64,000 bases of DNA from CAIYYO01 sp049299895 (lineage in GTDB: Archaea; Altiarchaeota; Altiarchaeia; IMC4; QMZM01): NCBI GenBank assembly GCA_049299895.1, contig JBAQYF010000019.1:73231-137230 (forward strand). The letters are read 5' to 3'. Under the pieces are notes generated by a model, which made no database searches, was not told the origin of the DNA, and was given only the letters and a program-made list of their open reading frames with translations. The position numbers were made by a program, and so were the translations under genes. This document shows positions 8,743-17,244 of this stretch, piece by piece (the stretch's first letter is position 1; the number at the start of each line of letters is the position of its first letter).

Positions 8743-10436
8743 AGATACTCCTAATAGGCAATCCGAACGTCGGGAAAAGCTCGCTTTTTTCAAGGCTCAC
8801 GGGAGTGGAAGTAGTCTGCTCGAATTATCCCGGGACGACGGTCAACTATTCAACCGGAACAGTCAGATGCGCAGGGGAGAAGGCCGGGATAATAGACGTT
8901 CCCGGGACGTACTCTCTCAAGGCTGAGAACCCGGCGGAGAAGGTCGCAACAGACATGTTAAAGGACGGCGACGTCATAGTGAACGTCGTAGACGCAACGA
9001 ACCTGGAAAGGAACCTCAACCTCACGCTGCAGGTACTGGAATACGGAAAACCCGCCATAATCGCCCTCAACATGAGCGACGATGCAAGGCACCTCGGGAT
9101 AGAGATAGACAAACAGGCGCTGGAAGAGGCCCTCGGAGTACCCGTGGTCGAAACAGTCGCATTAACGGGACAGGGACTAAAGGAATTGATAGAGAAAATA
9201 CCCTACGCAAGAAGCGCTCCCCCAGCGAAAAGAACGGATGCCGACCGCTGGAAAGAGATAGGGAGAATACTTGAAAGAACCCAGAAACGCCAGGACAAGC
9301 AGCACAGCCTCGCAGAACTCCTGGAAGACGCGACGATAAAACCGCTCACAGGAATACCCATCGCACTCCTCGTATTATACCTGCTATTCTCAGCCATCAT
9401 AGGAGCAGGAGACGCCCTCACAGAATACGCTATCGACCCGTTCTTCCACACAATATACCTGCCCGCAGCCAAGGCGGCAGTCGAACCGCTCATACCCCGG
9501 GGATTGGCGCATAACCTCCTGCTCGGAACAAGCGACGATCCCGTGGCCGGCCTGGGCATGCTCACGACGGGATTATACATACCAATTGGAATGATCCTGC
9601 CGTTCGTCATATTGTTCTATCTGGCACTCGGCCTGCTCGAAGACATAGGATATCTTCCGAGGATCGCAACCCTCATGGACAACGTGATGCACAGGATAGG
9701 CCTGCACGGCTCGGCCATAATCCCCGCCATACTTGGAATGGGATGCAAGGTCCCGGGGATACTTGCGACAAGGATACTGGAAACCGAGAAACAGAGATTT
9801 ATTTCCGCAACGCTGATAGCAATATCCATACCGTGCCTTGCGCAGAACGCGGTGATAGTAAGCCTCCTCATGCGCTACGGCATACAATACGTAGCGATAG
9901 TATACGCGACGCTGATAATAATACACATAGCAGTAGGGCTTCTCCTCAACAAAATGACGAAGGGCGAAAGCCCGGAGATACTCCTGGAGATCCCCCCATA
10001 CAGGAAACCCTCATTCGGGACGACTATCAAAAAGACCTGGATAAGGGTGAAATACTTCCTGAAAGAAGCCGTGCCTTATATTATTATAGGTGTATTCATA
10101 GCAAACATATTATTCATCACCGGGACCACGCAGAAAATAGCCGAGACCGCAGGACCCACGTTGACCGCCGCCTTCGGGATACCGGGAGACGCCGTTCTGG
10201 CGATACTCGTAGGCTTCATCAGAAAGGATGCGGCAGTCGGGATGCTCGCGGCAATACCTATGACCCCCATGCAGCTTACGATAGCATGCATACTCCTCGT
10301 GACCTATTTCCCGTGCATAGCGACCCTTGTGGTATTATACAACGAGCTGGGAATAAAGAACTTCCTAAAGACGATAGCATTGATGATTGTTGTAACGTTC
10401 GTCACAGGGGTTGTGTTGAAGATGCTTTTGTTGTAG
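8739..10436 (+). CDS. feoB: Ferrous iron transporter FeoB (compact form)
   Basis: 565 residues from ATG 8739, overlapping dtxR by four bases; the open frame extends further upstream only as a shadow of dtxR. G domain: GNPNVGKSS (7-15), IIDVPGTYSL (about 52), NMSD (about 111). Membrane part from about 195 with GMGCKVPGI, SIPCLAQNAV and YFPCIATL, the cysteine-bearing gate motifs of FeoB. It is shorter than the bacterial 770-residue protein, as is common in Archaea. The last roughly 25 codons use T-ending codons unlike the rest of the gene, and a near-copy in the native codon style lies at 12793-12885 (see findings). Confidence 0.93.
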   Translation: MKILLIGNPNVGKSSLFSRLTGVEVVCSNYPGTTVNYSTGTVRCAGEKAGIIDVPGTYSLKAENPAEKVATDMLKDGDVIVNVVDATNLERNLNLTLQVLEYGKPAIIALNMSDDARHLGIEIDKQALEEALGVPVVETVALTGQGLKELIEKIPYARSAPPAKRTDADRWKEIGRILERTQKRQDKQHSLAELLEDATIKPLTGIPIALLVLYLLFSAIIGAGDALTEYAIDPFFHTIYLPAAKAAVEPLIPRGLAHNLLLGTSDDPVAGLGMLTTGLYIPIGMILPFVILFYLALGLLEDIGYLPRIATLMDNVMHRIGLHGSAIIPAILGMGCKVPGILATRILETEKQRFISATLIAISIPCLAQNAVIVSLLMRYGIQYVAIVYATLIIIHIAVGLLLNKMTKGESPEILLEIPPYRKPSFGTTIKKTWIRVKYFLKEAVPYIIIGVFIANILFITGTTQKIAETAGPTLTAAFGIPGDAVLAILVGFIRKDAAVGMLAAIPMTPMQLTIACILLVTYFPCIATLVVLYNELGIKNFLKTIALMIVVTFVTGVVLKMLLL

Positions 10437-10487
10437 TATATCAAATTCGACTTATCGAAATTTTAAAACTACTAAAAATAAATATCC

Positions 10488-10780
10488 CCGCAGCAAGCTG
10501 CGGAGTATTTACGATGTAAACGTGTTAAGCTTCATTTGAGAGTAATCTTCTTTCTCTTCAGGGGAACCTTGCTGCTCTACATATCTTCTGATTATGTCCT
10601 CTGTTACGCCGTCTCCAACGGTCCCTATGTATCCCCCATCACTCCAAAACTCTGCTCCCCAAAGCGTTTTCCTAACCTCGGAAAACGCTCAAAAAGCATA
10701 CGGGCAGATACGCTTTTCATCACCTGCATCACTCTGGACGGGGCATACCGGGGAGCAGCCCCAACGAAGTGGTTTTCATG
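10488..10780 (-). mobile_element. IS200/IS605-type tnpA remnant with right-end hairpin
   Basis: The minus strand encodes the C-terminal part of a Y1 transposase. One frame gives GAAPRYAPSRVMQVMKSVSA and RMLFERFP; after a one-base frameshift near 10690 the next gives SEVRKTLWGAEFWSDGGYIG and ends with IIRRYVEQQ (the catalytic-tyrosine helix), stopping at 10509. The N-terminal part is absent, and an HENHF sequence may be the HUH remnant. Just past the stop, CCGCAG-CAAG-CTGCGG (10488-10503) is a hairpin of the type IS200/IS605 transposases bind at the right end. Inactive: truncated and frameshifted. Confidence 0.8.
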
Positions 10781-10789
10781 CTTTTAACG

Positions 10790-11345
10790 AGGCTGTCGGC
10801 TGGTTTCTTGCCTGCGAGCGGAAAAACCTCGATAGATGCGACAGGCTATGACCGAAGACATGCCAGCAAACACTATGTGAAAAGATGCAAAATGCAGTTG
10901 CAGAGCATGAAAACAACCTACTTGGTGGATACTGAATCACTGGCCATACTTGGAGTTCACACCACCGTAACCCGCAAACACGACACCAAAATACTGCTGC
11001 CTGTCGTCAGGCAGGCAGAAGAACATTATTTTATAGAAAGCGTCCGCGCGGACAAAGGATACGATGACCAAAAAATACGCAACACCCTGCGTGAGGCGGG
11101 CATACGCCCGCTCATAAAACACCGGGAATTCAAGCCTTTGGACAAGGCACACAACGCCCGCATGAAAAAAGAGGACTACAACCAAAGAGCCATGAGCGAA
11201 TCAGTAAACAGCATGACCAAACGCAAGCACGGAGACACACTACACACCAAAACTTACTGGACACAATTCAAAGAAATACGCCTAAAAGCCATAACCCACA
11301 ACATCGAAAGATGCATAAAAACAATGCATCAAATAAGGAATTCAA
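10790..11345 (+). pseudogene. DDE (IS5-like) transposase, N-terminally truncated
   Basis: The plus strand encodes the C-terminal half of an archaeal IS5/DDE_Tnp_1-like transposase: SIDATGYDRRHASKHY (first catalytic Asp), ESVRADKGYDDQKIR (second Asp), SESVNSMTKRKHGDTLHTKT (the Glu region) and KAITHNIERC near the end. The frame opens at 10769 next to the IS200 remnant and has lost its N-terminal roughly 150 residues. It has no stop of its own: the frame runs on into antisense of the ATPase gene, so the 3' end is also lost. No terminal inverted repeat found. Confidence 0.75.
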
Positions 11346-11418
11346 TCAAGCTAATAATTTTTAATTTTAATTCCTTCTTGGGGGAGTATGCCGTATTCGT
11401 GGACGAAATGTCCATTTT

Positions 11419-12672
11419 TTACATCATATACTTCCACAGCGGCACATATTCTATTTCTAATCCGTCTCTTGTCTCCTTTTTTTCCAGGTCTTTTGTTACG
11501 ACGAGCAGATTTTTTGCATCCAAGGTTTTTGCTGCCTGCACGTTTTTTGTTATATCTGACTGGGGGTTTTCAGAGTATTTGACTTCTATCGGGGTTTTGT
11601 CTTTTGTGATGAAGTCGATCTCGCCATGTTTTCTCCAGAAGTTTTCAGCCCCCGATCTCTCGGCTACTGCGTTTTCTGCTAGTTTGGTATAAATTCCCTG
11701 ATAGTCTGTTTCGTTTTCGAGGGCTGATGCGGCGAGCGTCGTTGTGGTCAGGTATGCTTTTTTTGCTTTTCTCGTCCCTGCTGCCGCGCTTCCCGTATGG
11801 TTGTAGAGTAGTTTTATCAGGAAGGCTTTCTCAAGGTATTTTACGTATTTTGAAGCCGTCTGATACGTTACCCCGAGGTTTGATGCAAGGTTGCGGTATT
11901 CTATCATCATGCCGGGGTTTTTTGCTATCTGTCTGAATATTTCTGCGAGGACGTCTGGTTCTGCGGCATCGTACGTCTTTGGTATGTCCCCATATATTAT
12001 TTTTTCGGTTATGCTTCTTACGTATTTTCTTACCTTGTCGTAGTCTGCCTCGTTGATTATTTCCGGGAATCCTCCCCGGATAAGATAGTTTACAAGCTCT
12101 TTTTTGAGGATATCTTTTTGTATTACTGTATCCTTTATTTCTATTCCCTTGAAGTAGAGATATTCCTGATAATTCAGCGGTTTTAGCTGGAAGTCATATA
12201 TTCTGCCTGCGAGGCTTTCCTGGGCTTTTCGAATGTTTACGCCTGCCGACCCTGAGACGACGAATTTTATTCCTTTATCGAGGTCGTAATATCTCTTGAG
12301 TATTATCTGCCAGTCTCTTACATGGCTTATCTCGTCAAGGAAAATGTATACATTCCTCAGGTCCTCTCTGAGTATACTCTCCTCGTAGGCCTGGATCAGT
12401 TTTTCTACTGCATCAGGATCTTTTGCAAAAATCTCGTCAAAGGAGAAGTACATAATCCTCAGGGGATTCGTCTTTTCCAGCAGGCGGTCTATGAACTGGT
12501 GCATGAGAACAGTCTTCCCCACTCTGCGTAGACCGGTAATACATAAGATTTGCTTGTCTTCTTGGTATCGGAGAACTACTTCTAAAAGCCGCCTTTCCTT
12601 TGGAGGGCTCTGGAAAGCCTTTGAACCGCTCCACCAGGGGTTCTGCCTTACAAGATAATCAACAAGTTCCAT
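11419..12672 (-). CDS. AAA ATPase with C-terminal DUF4143 domain
   Basis: 417 residues. AAA_14-type ATPase with Walker A GLRRVGKT (about 46) and Walker B VYIFLDEI (about 108), a winged-helix segment (about 265-300), then a DUF4143 domain in which GEIDFI and PIEVKYS supply the D...ExK pattern of a restriction-like nuclease fold. This family is widespread and patchily distributed in Archaea; its function is unknown, possibly DNA-related or toxin-like. TATA-like TTTATATATAA at about 12694-12704 and a leader of only about 0-10 bases. It lies inside the region bracketed by the two feoB ends, which suggests acquisition. Confidence 0.8.
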   Translation of the reverse strand: MELVDYLVRQNPWWSGSKAFQSPPKERRLLEVVLRYQEDKQILCITGLRRVGKTVLMHQFIDRLLEKTNPLRIMYFSFDEIFAKDPDAVEKLIQAYEESILREDLRNVYIFLDEISHVRDWQIILKRYYDLDKGIKFVVSGSAGVNIRKAQESLAGRIYDFQLKPLNYQEYLYFKGIEIKDTVIQKDILKKELVNYLIRGGFPEIINEADYDKVRKYVRSITEKIIYGDIPKTYDAAEPDVLAEIFRQIAKNPGMMIEYRNLASNLGVTYQTASKYVKYLEKAFLIKLLYNHTGSAAAGTRKAKKAYLTTTTLAASALENETDYQGIYTKLAENAVAERSGAENFWRKHGEIDFITKDKTPIEVKYSENPQSDITKNVQAAKTLDAKNLLVVTKDLEKKETRDGLEIEYVPLWKYMM

Positions 12673-12707
12673 TTTAGTAATATAATTGGTTAATTATATA
12701 TAAAAAT

Positions 12708-12751
12708 CAATTAATACAATTATTAATTTTGTATTAATTACAATTAATACA
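12708..12751. promoter_or_regulatory. Palindromic operator candidate upstream of the AAA ATPase
   Basis: TGTATTAATT (12730-12739) and AATTAATACA (12742-12751) form a perfect 10-base inverted repeat with a two-base centre. A third copy of the half-site, CAATTAATACA, lies at 12708-12718. The array is just upstream of the ATPase TATA element. It could be an operator, or simply a symmetric AT-rich tract. Confidence 0.4.
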
Positions 12752-12792
12752 TTTAAAAAGAGTATCTGAAACCAGATATATCCCATGGAAAA

Positions 12793-12885
12793 ATGGAGGG
12801 GACCTTGAACTACGCAAAGACGATAGGATTGATGCTTGTCGTAACATTCGTCACGGGAACGCTGCTGAAGGTCCTGCTGCTCTGA
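12793..12885 (+). pseudogene. Displaced feoB 3' end
   Basis: Thirty codons read MEGTLNYAKTIGL and then MLVVTFVTGTLLKVLLL followed by a stop. They match the C-terminus of the intact FeoB (KTIALMIVVTFVTGVVLKM). At DNA level, 35 of the first 39 bases from AAAGACGATAG (10367 and 12816) agree. The fragment's codon use (GTC, CTG, CTC) matches the body of feoB better than the intact gene's own end does. No other feoB sequence is attached. Confidence 0.8.
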
Positions 12886-12890
12886 CAGGC

Positions 12891-14135
12891 TCATTGGGTT
12901 ACTTCCAGCGAAGCGACCCGGTAATCCTCTTTTACGCCCGGGGCAGTTCCTTTCTTCTGGTTGCGCTCGTATACGAAAGAGCCCACAGTAGCAATGATGT
13001 TGGTGAACACTATTATTATCAGCACCATGTCCGTGAAGCCTGCCGGAACCGCCCTCGTTATCAGGGGCGACGATGCGAGAACTGCTGCCGCAAGGCCTCT
13101 TGGCATCATGGTCCCGATGATTGTCCCGGAATCGGACAATTCTTTTCCGTTGCGCTTTATTATGAGGACCGTCGGTATCGCCCTTGCGAGGATAAGAGCC
13201 AGGACTATGACGAAAGCCGTTATTAGAAGCGAGCCGTTGAGTATCTTCAGATTGAATAAAAGCCCCAGGTACACGAAGAAGAAGGTGCGGATGAAAAAGG
13301 AGACCTCTTCCTGGAATGCGCGTATGCTCGGATCCAGGACAAAGTTTTTGTCTATCCTGAGGATCCTTGCAAGGTCTGTCGAATTGCCGAGGACCAGGCC
13401 GAAACAGAATGCCGCTATTGCCCCGTTCCCCTGCGAGAATTCCACAAAAGAGTAAAGCAGGAATATGACGGCAACGGTCATAAGATACCCGAAAGGCAGG
13501 TGATGGAAACGCGCAAGTATCCTTATCCAGAATATCCCGAATATGAAAGCAAAAAATGCGCCGACCGCAAAGGCGGAGAACAGGCCGTTCGACACTTCGG
13601 ACAGGTCCGCAGACCCGGAGACTATGATGCCGCTTATGGTGATCGCGCCTATTATGCTCAATACGTCAGTCAGGGTCGCCTCAAGCGTGAGCAGCACGCG
13701 GACGCACTCGTTTATGTTCAGCTTGGACGCAAGGGAGATAACGATAGCGGAACTCGGACCCCCGACGACGATCCCCATAAGAAGCGCCGGCAGGAGGTCC
13801 CAGCCCATGAGATAAAGCGCCGCCATGACCAGTACGCCGTTGAGTGCGAAAACCGACACTGTGTAGACGGTCGCAGTCGGGAGCTCGTTTATGACCTTCT
13901 GGAACTTGAGATTTATCCCCCCGTCGAAGAGTATCATCATGAGAGCAAGTGCGCCGAAGTATTCTGCGAATGACAGGAAGACCTTGGAGTCGAAACCCGG
14001 GAAGCCGTTGGCGATTAGAACGCCTATGGACATTAGTATCAGGACGTCGGGTATCTTTGTCTTCTCGAAGAAAAGCATGCTGAAAAAGCCCACGAAGATT
14101 ATCAGCCCCATTGCGAAAAAGACGGTTTCTATCAT
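12891..14135 (-). CDS. CPA1-type cation/proton antiporter
   Basis: 414 residues and about 12 membrane helices. The Na_H_Exchanger fold shows FDGGINLKF (about 70), GPSSAIVISLASKLNIN (about 125) and LTLEATLTDVLSI (about 147) with the paired acidic residues of the ion site, and TMMPRGLAAAVLASSPL near 350. Exchanges Na+ or K+ for H+ across the membrane for pH and ion balance. TATA-like AAATATATG lies about 33 bases upstream. Convergent with the feoB remnant. NhaP/CPA1 is preferred over CPA2 because of the motif layout; no cytoplasmic TrkA domain is present. Confidence 0.85.
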   Translation of the reverse strand: MIETVFFAMGLIIFVGFFSMLFFEKTKIPDVLILMSIGVLIANGFPGFDSKVFLSFAEYFGALALMMILFDGGINLKFQKVINELPTATVYTVSVFALNGVLVMAALYLMGWDLLPALLMGIVVGGPSSAIVISLASKLNINECVRVLLTLEATLTDVLSIIGAITISGIIVSGSADLSEVSNGLFSAFAVGAFFAFIFGIFWIRILARFHHLPFGYLMTVAVIFLLYSFVEFSQGNGAIAAFCFGLVLGNSTDLARILRIDKNFVLDPSIRAFQEEVSFFIRTFFFVYLGLLFNLKILNGSLLITAFVIVLALILARAIPTVLIIKRNGKELSDSGTIIGTMMPRGLAAAVLASSPLITRAVPAGFTDMVLIIIVFTNIIATVGSFVYERNQKKGTAPGVKEDYRVASLEVTQ

Positions 14136-14264
14136 TGTATCAGATCAAAAAAACAACCCGGCAATCATATATTTAGCGGATAAGACTATTTAAAACTTTT
14201 ACCGCAGGAATAACGTCTTTTGCCCATGCGTTCCCTAAACATAAACCCATAAAAGGCGTTTTAC

Positions 14265-14790
14265 ATGCCAGAACAGAAAACCGATACCGGCACAGGGTTA
14301 AACTCGTCGGAGGCGGGAAAAAGGCTGCTCGAATACGGACCAAACAGGTTATCCAGGCCGTATGAAGTAAAGTTCCGGGATATCGTGAAAGAAGACCATC
14401 AGAGGGATACTCGCATCCGGGGCAAGCCTGTTTGCCGCTGTATGGATAGCGTACTACTATGCGGCGTCCATGAACCTGCCCCTGGCAGAGATACAGACCT
14501 ACGCCTTCACGGCATGGATAACGGGACACCTGATACTCGCATACATCTCCAGATCCGAGACAGACCCGTTATACAAGCTCGGACTCTTCTCGAACGGGAT
14601 AATGAACTATTGGGCGGCGCTGGTGGTGCCGTTCCTCGCACTCTTCATATACGTTCCCGCGGTAGGAACGCAGCTGAAAGCAACCTGGATACCTATTGGG
14701 GAGATAGCGGGCATCGCACTGATAGCCTTCCTTGCGATAATCTGGCAGGAAATAGGGAAAACTATAAAATACCTGAAGAACAATAGATAA
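14265..14790 (+). pseudogene. P-type cation ATPase with catalytic core deleted
   Basis: ATG 14265 begins GLNSSEAGKRLLEYGPNRLS (cation-ATPase N-terminal domain), then VKFRDIVKED. Near 14397 the homology jumps frame to RGILASGASLFAAVWIAYYY and continues to 14790 with the last membrane helices (AFTAWITGHLILAYISRS). The roughly 600 residues with the actuator, DKTGT site and ATP-binding domains are missing. A single internal deletion of about 1.9 kb explains it. It probably once encoded a second cation pump; it cannot function now. Confidence 0.8.
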
Positions 14791-14794
14791 CAAA

Positions 14795-15046
14795 ATGAAA
14801 ATCGGCGTATGCGGCGTAGCCTGCGAAAAATGCCCCAAGATGACGAAAGGAACATGCCCCAACAAAGATACGGGAGGATGCGTCCCAAAAGATAACCCGT
14901 TCTGCAAGATAGCAACATGCGCCCACCACAGGGGAGTCAAACTCTGCTTTGAATGCCCCGCATTCCCGTGCGCAACCTCAAAAACAGGCCCCCTCAACTA
15001 CGGATACTGCCAGTATCTTGCAGGAAAAGACATCAACGGGCTGTAA
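14795..15046 (+). CDS. Cys-rich DUF3795-type small protein
   Basis: 83 residues with ten cysteines: GVCGVACEKCPK at the N-terminus, then TCPNKDTGGC, CKIATC and LCFECPAFPC. This is the pattern of DUF3795 proteins, thought to bind zinc or an iron-sulfur cluster; function unknown. It starts 4 bases after the P-type ATPase remnant stops, so it may have shared its transcript. Convergent with the MFS gene, with 4 bases between stops. Confidence 0.75.
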   Translation: MKIGVCGVACEKCPKMTKGTCPNKDTGGCVPKDNPFCKIATCAHHRGVKLCFECPAFPCATSKTGPLNYGYCQYLAGKDINGL

Positions 15047-15050
15047 AACC

Positions 15051-16550
15051 CTATTCGACTATCACGTGCGCGTCTTTCAGGTCCTTGTCCACCTTCAGGA
15101 AGAGCGCAAGGAATGCGCCGAATACAAGTATCAGGGACGCTATGTAAAAGTCCGTCCTGTATGCTATTATCTGCGCCTTGAGTACGACCAGATTCAACAC
15201 CTGCGCGCGTATGACCGGATCAGCCGTGTTTATCACCGTGTTCTGCGAAAGGGCCAGGACCTGATCCTCGGTCGTGTAGCGGATGATGGTCGCAAAGAAC
15301 GCTATCCCGAAGGCCCCCGCGATGTTCCTTGCGAGTGCGAGGATAGACGAGGATATGCCTATCTCATCTTCCGGGACGACCGCAGCGATTATGTTCGTCC
15401 TCTGCGCCATGCCAAGACCCATCCCGAAAGCAAGGGTAAAGACCGCGAACATTATCTCAGGGGCAGTGGACCTTACGTCCAGCGTAACGAAAAGCGACAT
15501 ACCAAGAGCTGCAATCAGCGTGCTTAAGGCTATCACGTATCTGGGCTCGACTTTTCCTGTGAGGCTTCCCCCGAGGGGCGCTGCAAGCATCATCCCGAAT
15601 GCCATGGGCATAAAGAGGTAACCGGTCGCAGTCGCGTCATACCCCAGGTATATCTGGGCGAAGAGCGGCAGTATGAATATCCCCCCCATCATCCCCATGA
15701 AGATAATAAAATTATTCAGCAATGCCCCAAGGAATATCTTCTCCCGCAGGTACTTGAAGTCCACTATCGGCTCCGGGTGCTTGTCGTCTATCAGATAGAA
15801 CACGTAGAAGAACGTCAGCCCTATAAAGTAGCAGGCCATCGCTTCCGGGGAACCCCAGCCCCAGTCTACGCCCTTGTCGAGGACCAGGACGAGCGCAGAC
15901 AGGGCAACACCCAGGGTTATAGCGCCCCACCAATCGAATTTCAGAGTCTTTCTCTCGGACGTAGATTCATTGATGAACATAAGAGCCATTACCAGGCCAA
16001 GGATACCTACAGGGAGATTGATCAAAAACACAGACCTCCAGCCGAAGGTATCTATCAATGGACCGCCTATCAAAGGCCCGAATACGGAGGCAACGGCAAA
16101 CGAGGAAGACCATATGCCGAGAGCCATGGAACGCTCCCTCCCCTTCCTGAACGTGACGGCGATGATGGCCATCGCAGTCGGATAATCCGCGGACCCGGCA
16201 ATTGCCTGTATGATCCGGAACACTATCATAGAATTAAGGTCCCAGGCAAGGCCAGCAAGGACGGAACCTATTATGAAAATGGTAAAACCCATTATGTAGA
16301 TCTTTTTCCTTCCAAGGGTGTCCCCCAATTTACCCCAGATGGGGACGAATATAGCGTTCGCAAGGATGTAGGCGGTCGCAATCCATCCTGCGGAGGATAC
16401 GGTTATGTTAAAATCAGAGATAATCCTGGGCAGCGCCAGATTGACTATTGTCTGGTCTAATCGCCCCAGGAACGTTCCTACGATGACCGTCAGGAGTATC
16501 CACCATTTCAGGCTGCCGTTGCCGTTCTCCGCGCCTTTCCCGTTTTCCAT
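15051..16550 (-). CDS. DHA2-family MFS drug exporter (EmrB/QacA-like)
   Basis: 499 residues, 14 predicted helices. LDQTIVNLALPRI in the first helix (the DHA2 signature with membrane Asp), GKLGDTLGRKK as MFS motif A (about 75), and motif C around GPLIGGPLIDTFGWR (about 160). Proton-driven efflux of hydrophobic compounds is the expected role. Last gene of the four-gene operon CARDB-marR-hlyD-MFS (19315 to 15051), starting 16 bases after the HlyD stop. See module 1 in findings. Confidence 0.9.
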   Translation of the reverse strand: MENGKGAENGNGSLKWWILLTVIVGTFLGRLDQTIVNLALPRIISDFNITVSSAGWIATAYILANAIFVPIWGKLGDTLGRKKIYIMGFTIFIIGSVLAGLAWDLNSMIVFRIIQAIAGSADYPTAMAIIAVTFRKGRERSMALGIWSSSFAVASVFGPLIGGPLIDTFGWRSVFLINLPVGILGLVMALMFINESTSERKTLKFDWWGAITLGVALSALVLVLDKGVDWGWGSPEAMACYFIGLTFFYVFYLIDDKHPEPIVDFKYLREKIFLGALLNNFIIFMGMMGGIFILPLFAQIYLGYDATATGYLFMPMAFGMMLAAPLGGSLTGKVEPRYVIALSTLIAALGMSLFVTLDVRSTAPEIMFAVFTLAFGMGLGMAQRTNIIAAVVPEDEIGISSSILALARNIAGAFGIAFFATIIRYTTEDQVLALSQNTVINTADPVIRAQVLNLVVLKAQIIAYRTDFYIASLILVFGAFLALFLKVDKDLKDAHVIVE

Positions 16551-16566
16551 GATCCGCTTATTCTGT

Positions 16567-17244
16567 TTACTTGTGTATCCACATCTTCGCGGACATCCCG
16601 TTCATCAGCTCGGGATAGGCGTATACGTCGTATTTCACCTTCACGTCGAACTGCTTCTGCTCCCTCTTGTCGGAGATGGAGAAAACAAGATCAGAGGACC
16701 TCGCCGTGGGGCTTATGCCGTCCACGACGCCGGAGTATTCTTTTGACGGGAACGCATCCACGGTGAACGATACTTTCTGGCCGACTCTCAGGTCGGATAA
16801 GCCTTTGTTCTCTTCCACGCGGCCGACTACCCGCAACTCCTTCGGATCTATTATCCTGACAATGGAATCCGCATTGCTGACAGCCTGCCCGGGGACGTTC
16901 TTCACGGAAAGGACTATGCCGTCTGCGCCCGCGCGTATCACCTGGCCGTCCCTCAGGCGCGCAACAACCTTATTCTTCGAGACCTTGTCTCCTTCCTTGA
17001 CCAATACCTCATCCAATACGACCGGCGGAGACGTCGGAGCAAGCCTCGGGCCGAGAGATATCACGGGCGCCGATATCTCGGACTTTTCCACGTAGACCTT
17101 GCTCTGCTCGTCCTGCCAGTAGGCAAGACCCGCTACCGACGCCGCAAGAACGATGAAAGCGATAACGCCGAGCGCTACCGGACTATTCCTTATCTTACGG
17201 AAAATATTCCTCTTAGGTTTAGCCCCATGACTTTTATTTGGCAT
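16567..17244 (-). CDS. HlyD/EmrA-like membrane-fusion adaptor, short form
   Basis: 225 residues. Basic cytoplasmic start, one membrane helix (about 24-45), then two half-lipoyl segments (VLVKEGDKVSKNKVVARLRD and IRAGADGIVLSVKNVPGQAV) that follow each other directly, and a beta-barrel domain (about 135-185). The long coiled-coil hairpin that separates the lipoyl halves in Gram-negative EmrA is absent, as expected for a cell without an outer-membrane channel. It overlaps the marR stop by 11 bases and precedes the MFS pump it presumably serves. Confidence 0.85.
   Translation of the reverse strand: MPNKSHGAKPKRNIFRKIRNSPVALGVIAFIVLAASVAGLAYWQDEQSKVYVEKSEISAPVISLGPRLAPTSPPVVLDEVLVKEGDKVSKNKVVARLRDGQVIRAGADGIVLSVKNVPGQAVSNADSIVRIIDPKELRVVGRVEENKGLSDLRVGQKVSFTVDAFPSKEYSGVVDGISPTARSSDLVFSISDKREQKQFDVKVKYDVYAYPELMNGMSAKMWIHK

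Noticed and set aside
9743..10519. 258-codon frame overlapping the feoB 3' half
   Set aside because: Its composition is shadow-like (Arg, His, Asp rich) and feoB explains the region.
11346..11692. Continuation of the IS5-like transposase frame
   Set aside because: It runs antisense through the ATPase C-terminus; transposase homology stops by about 11340, so it is readthrough of a broken gene.
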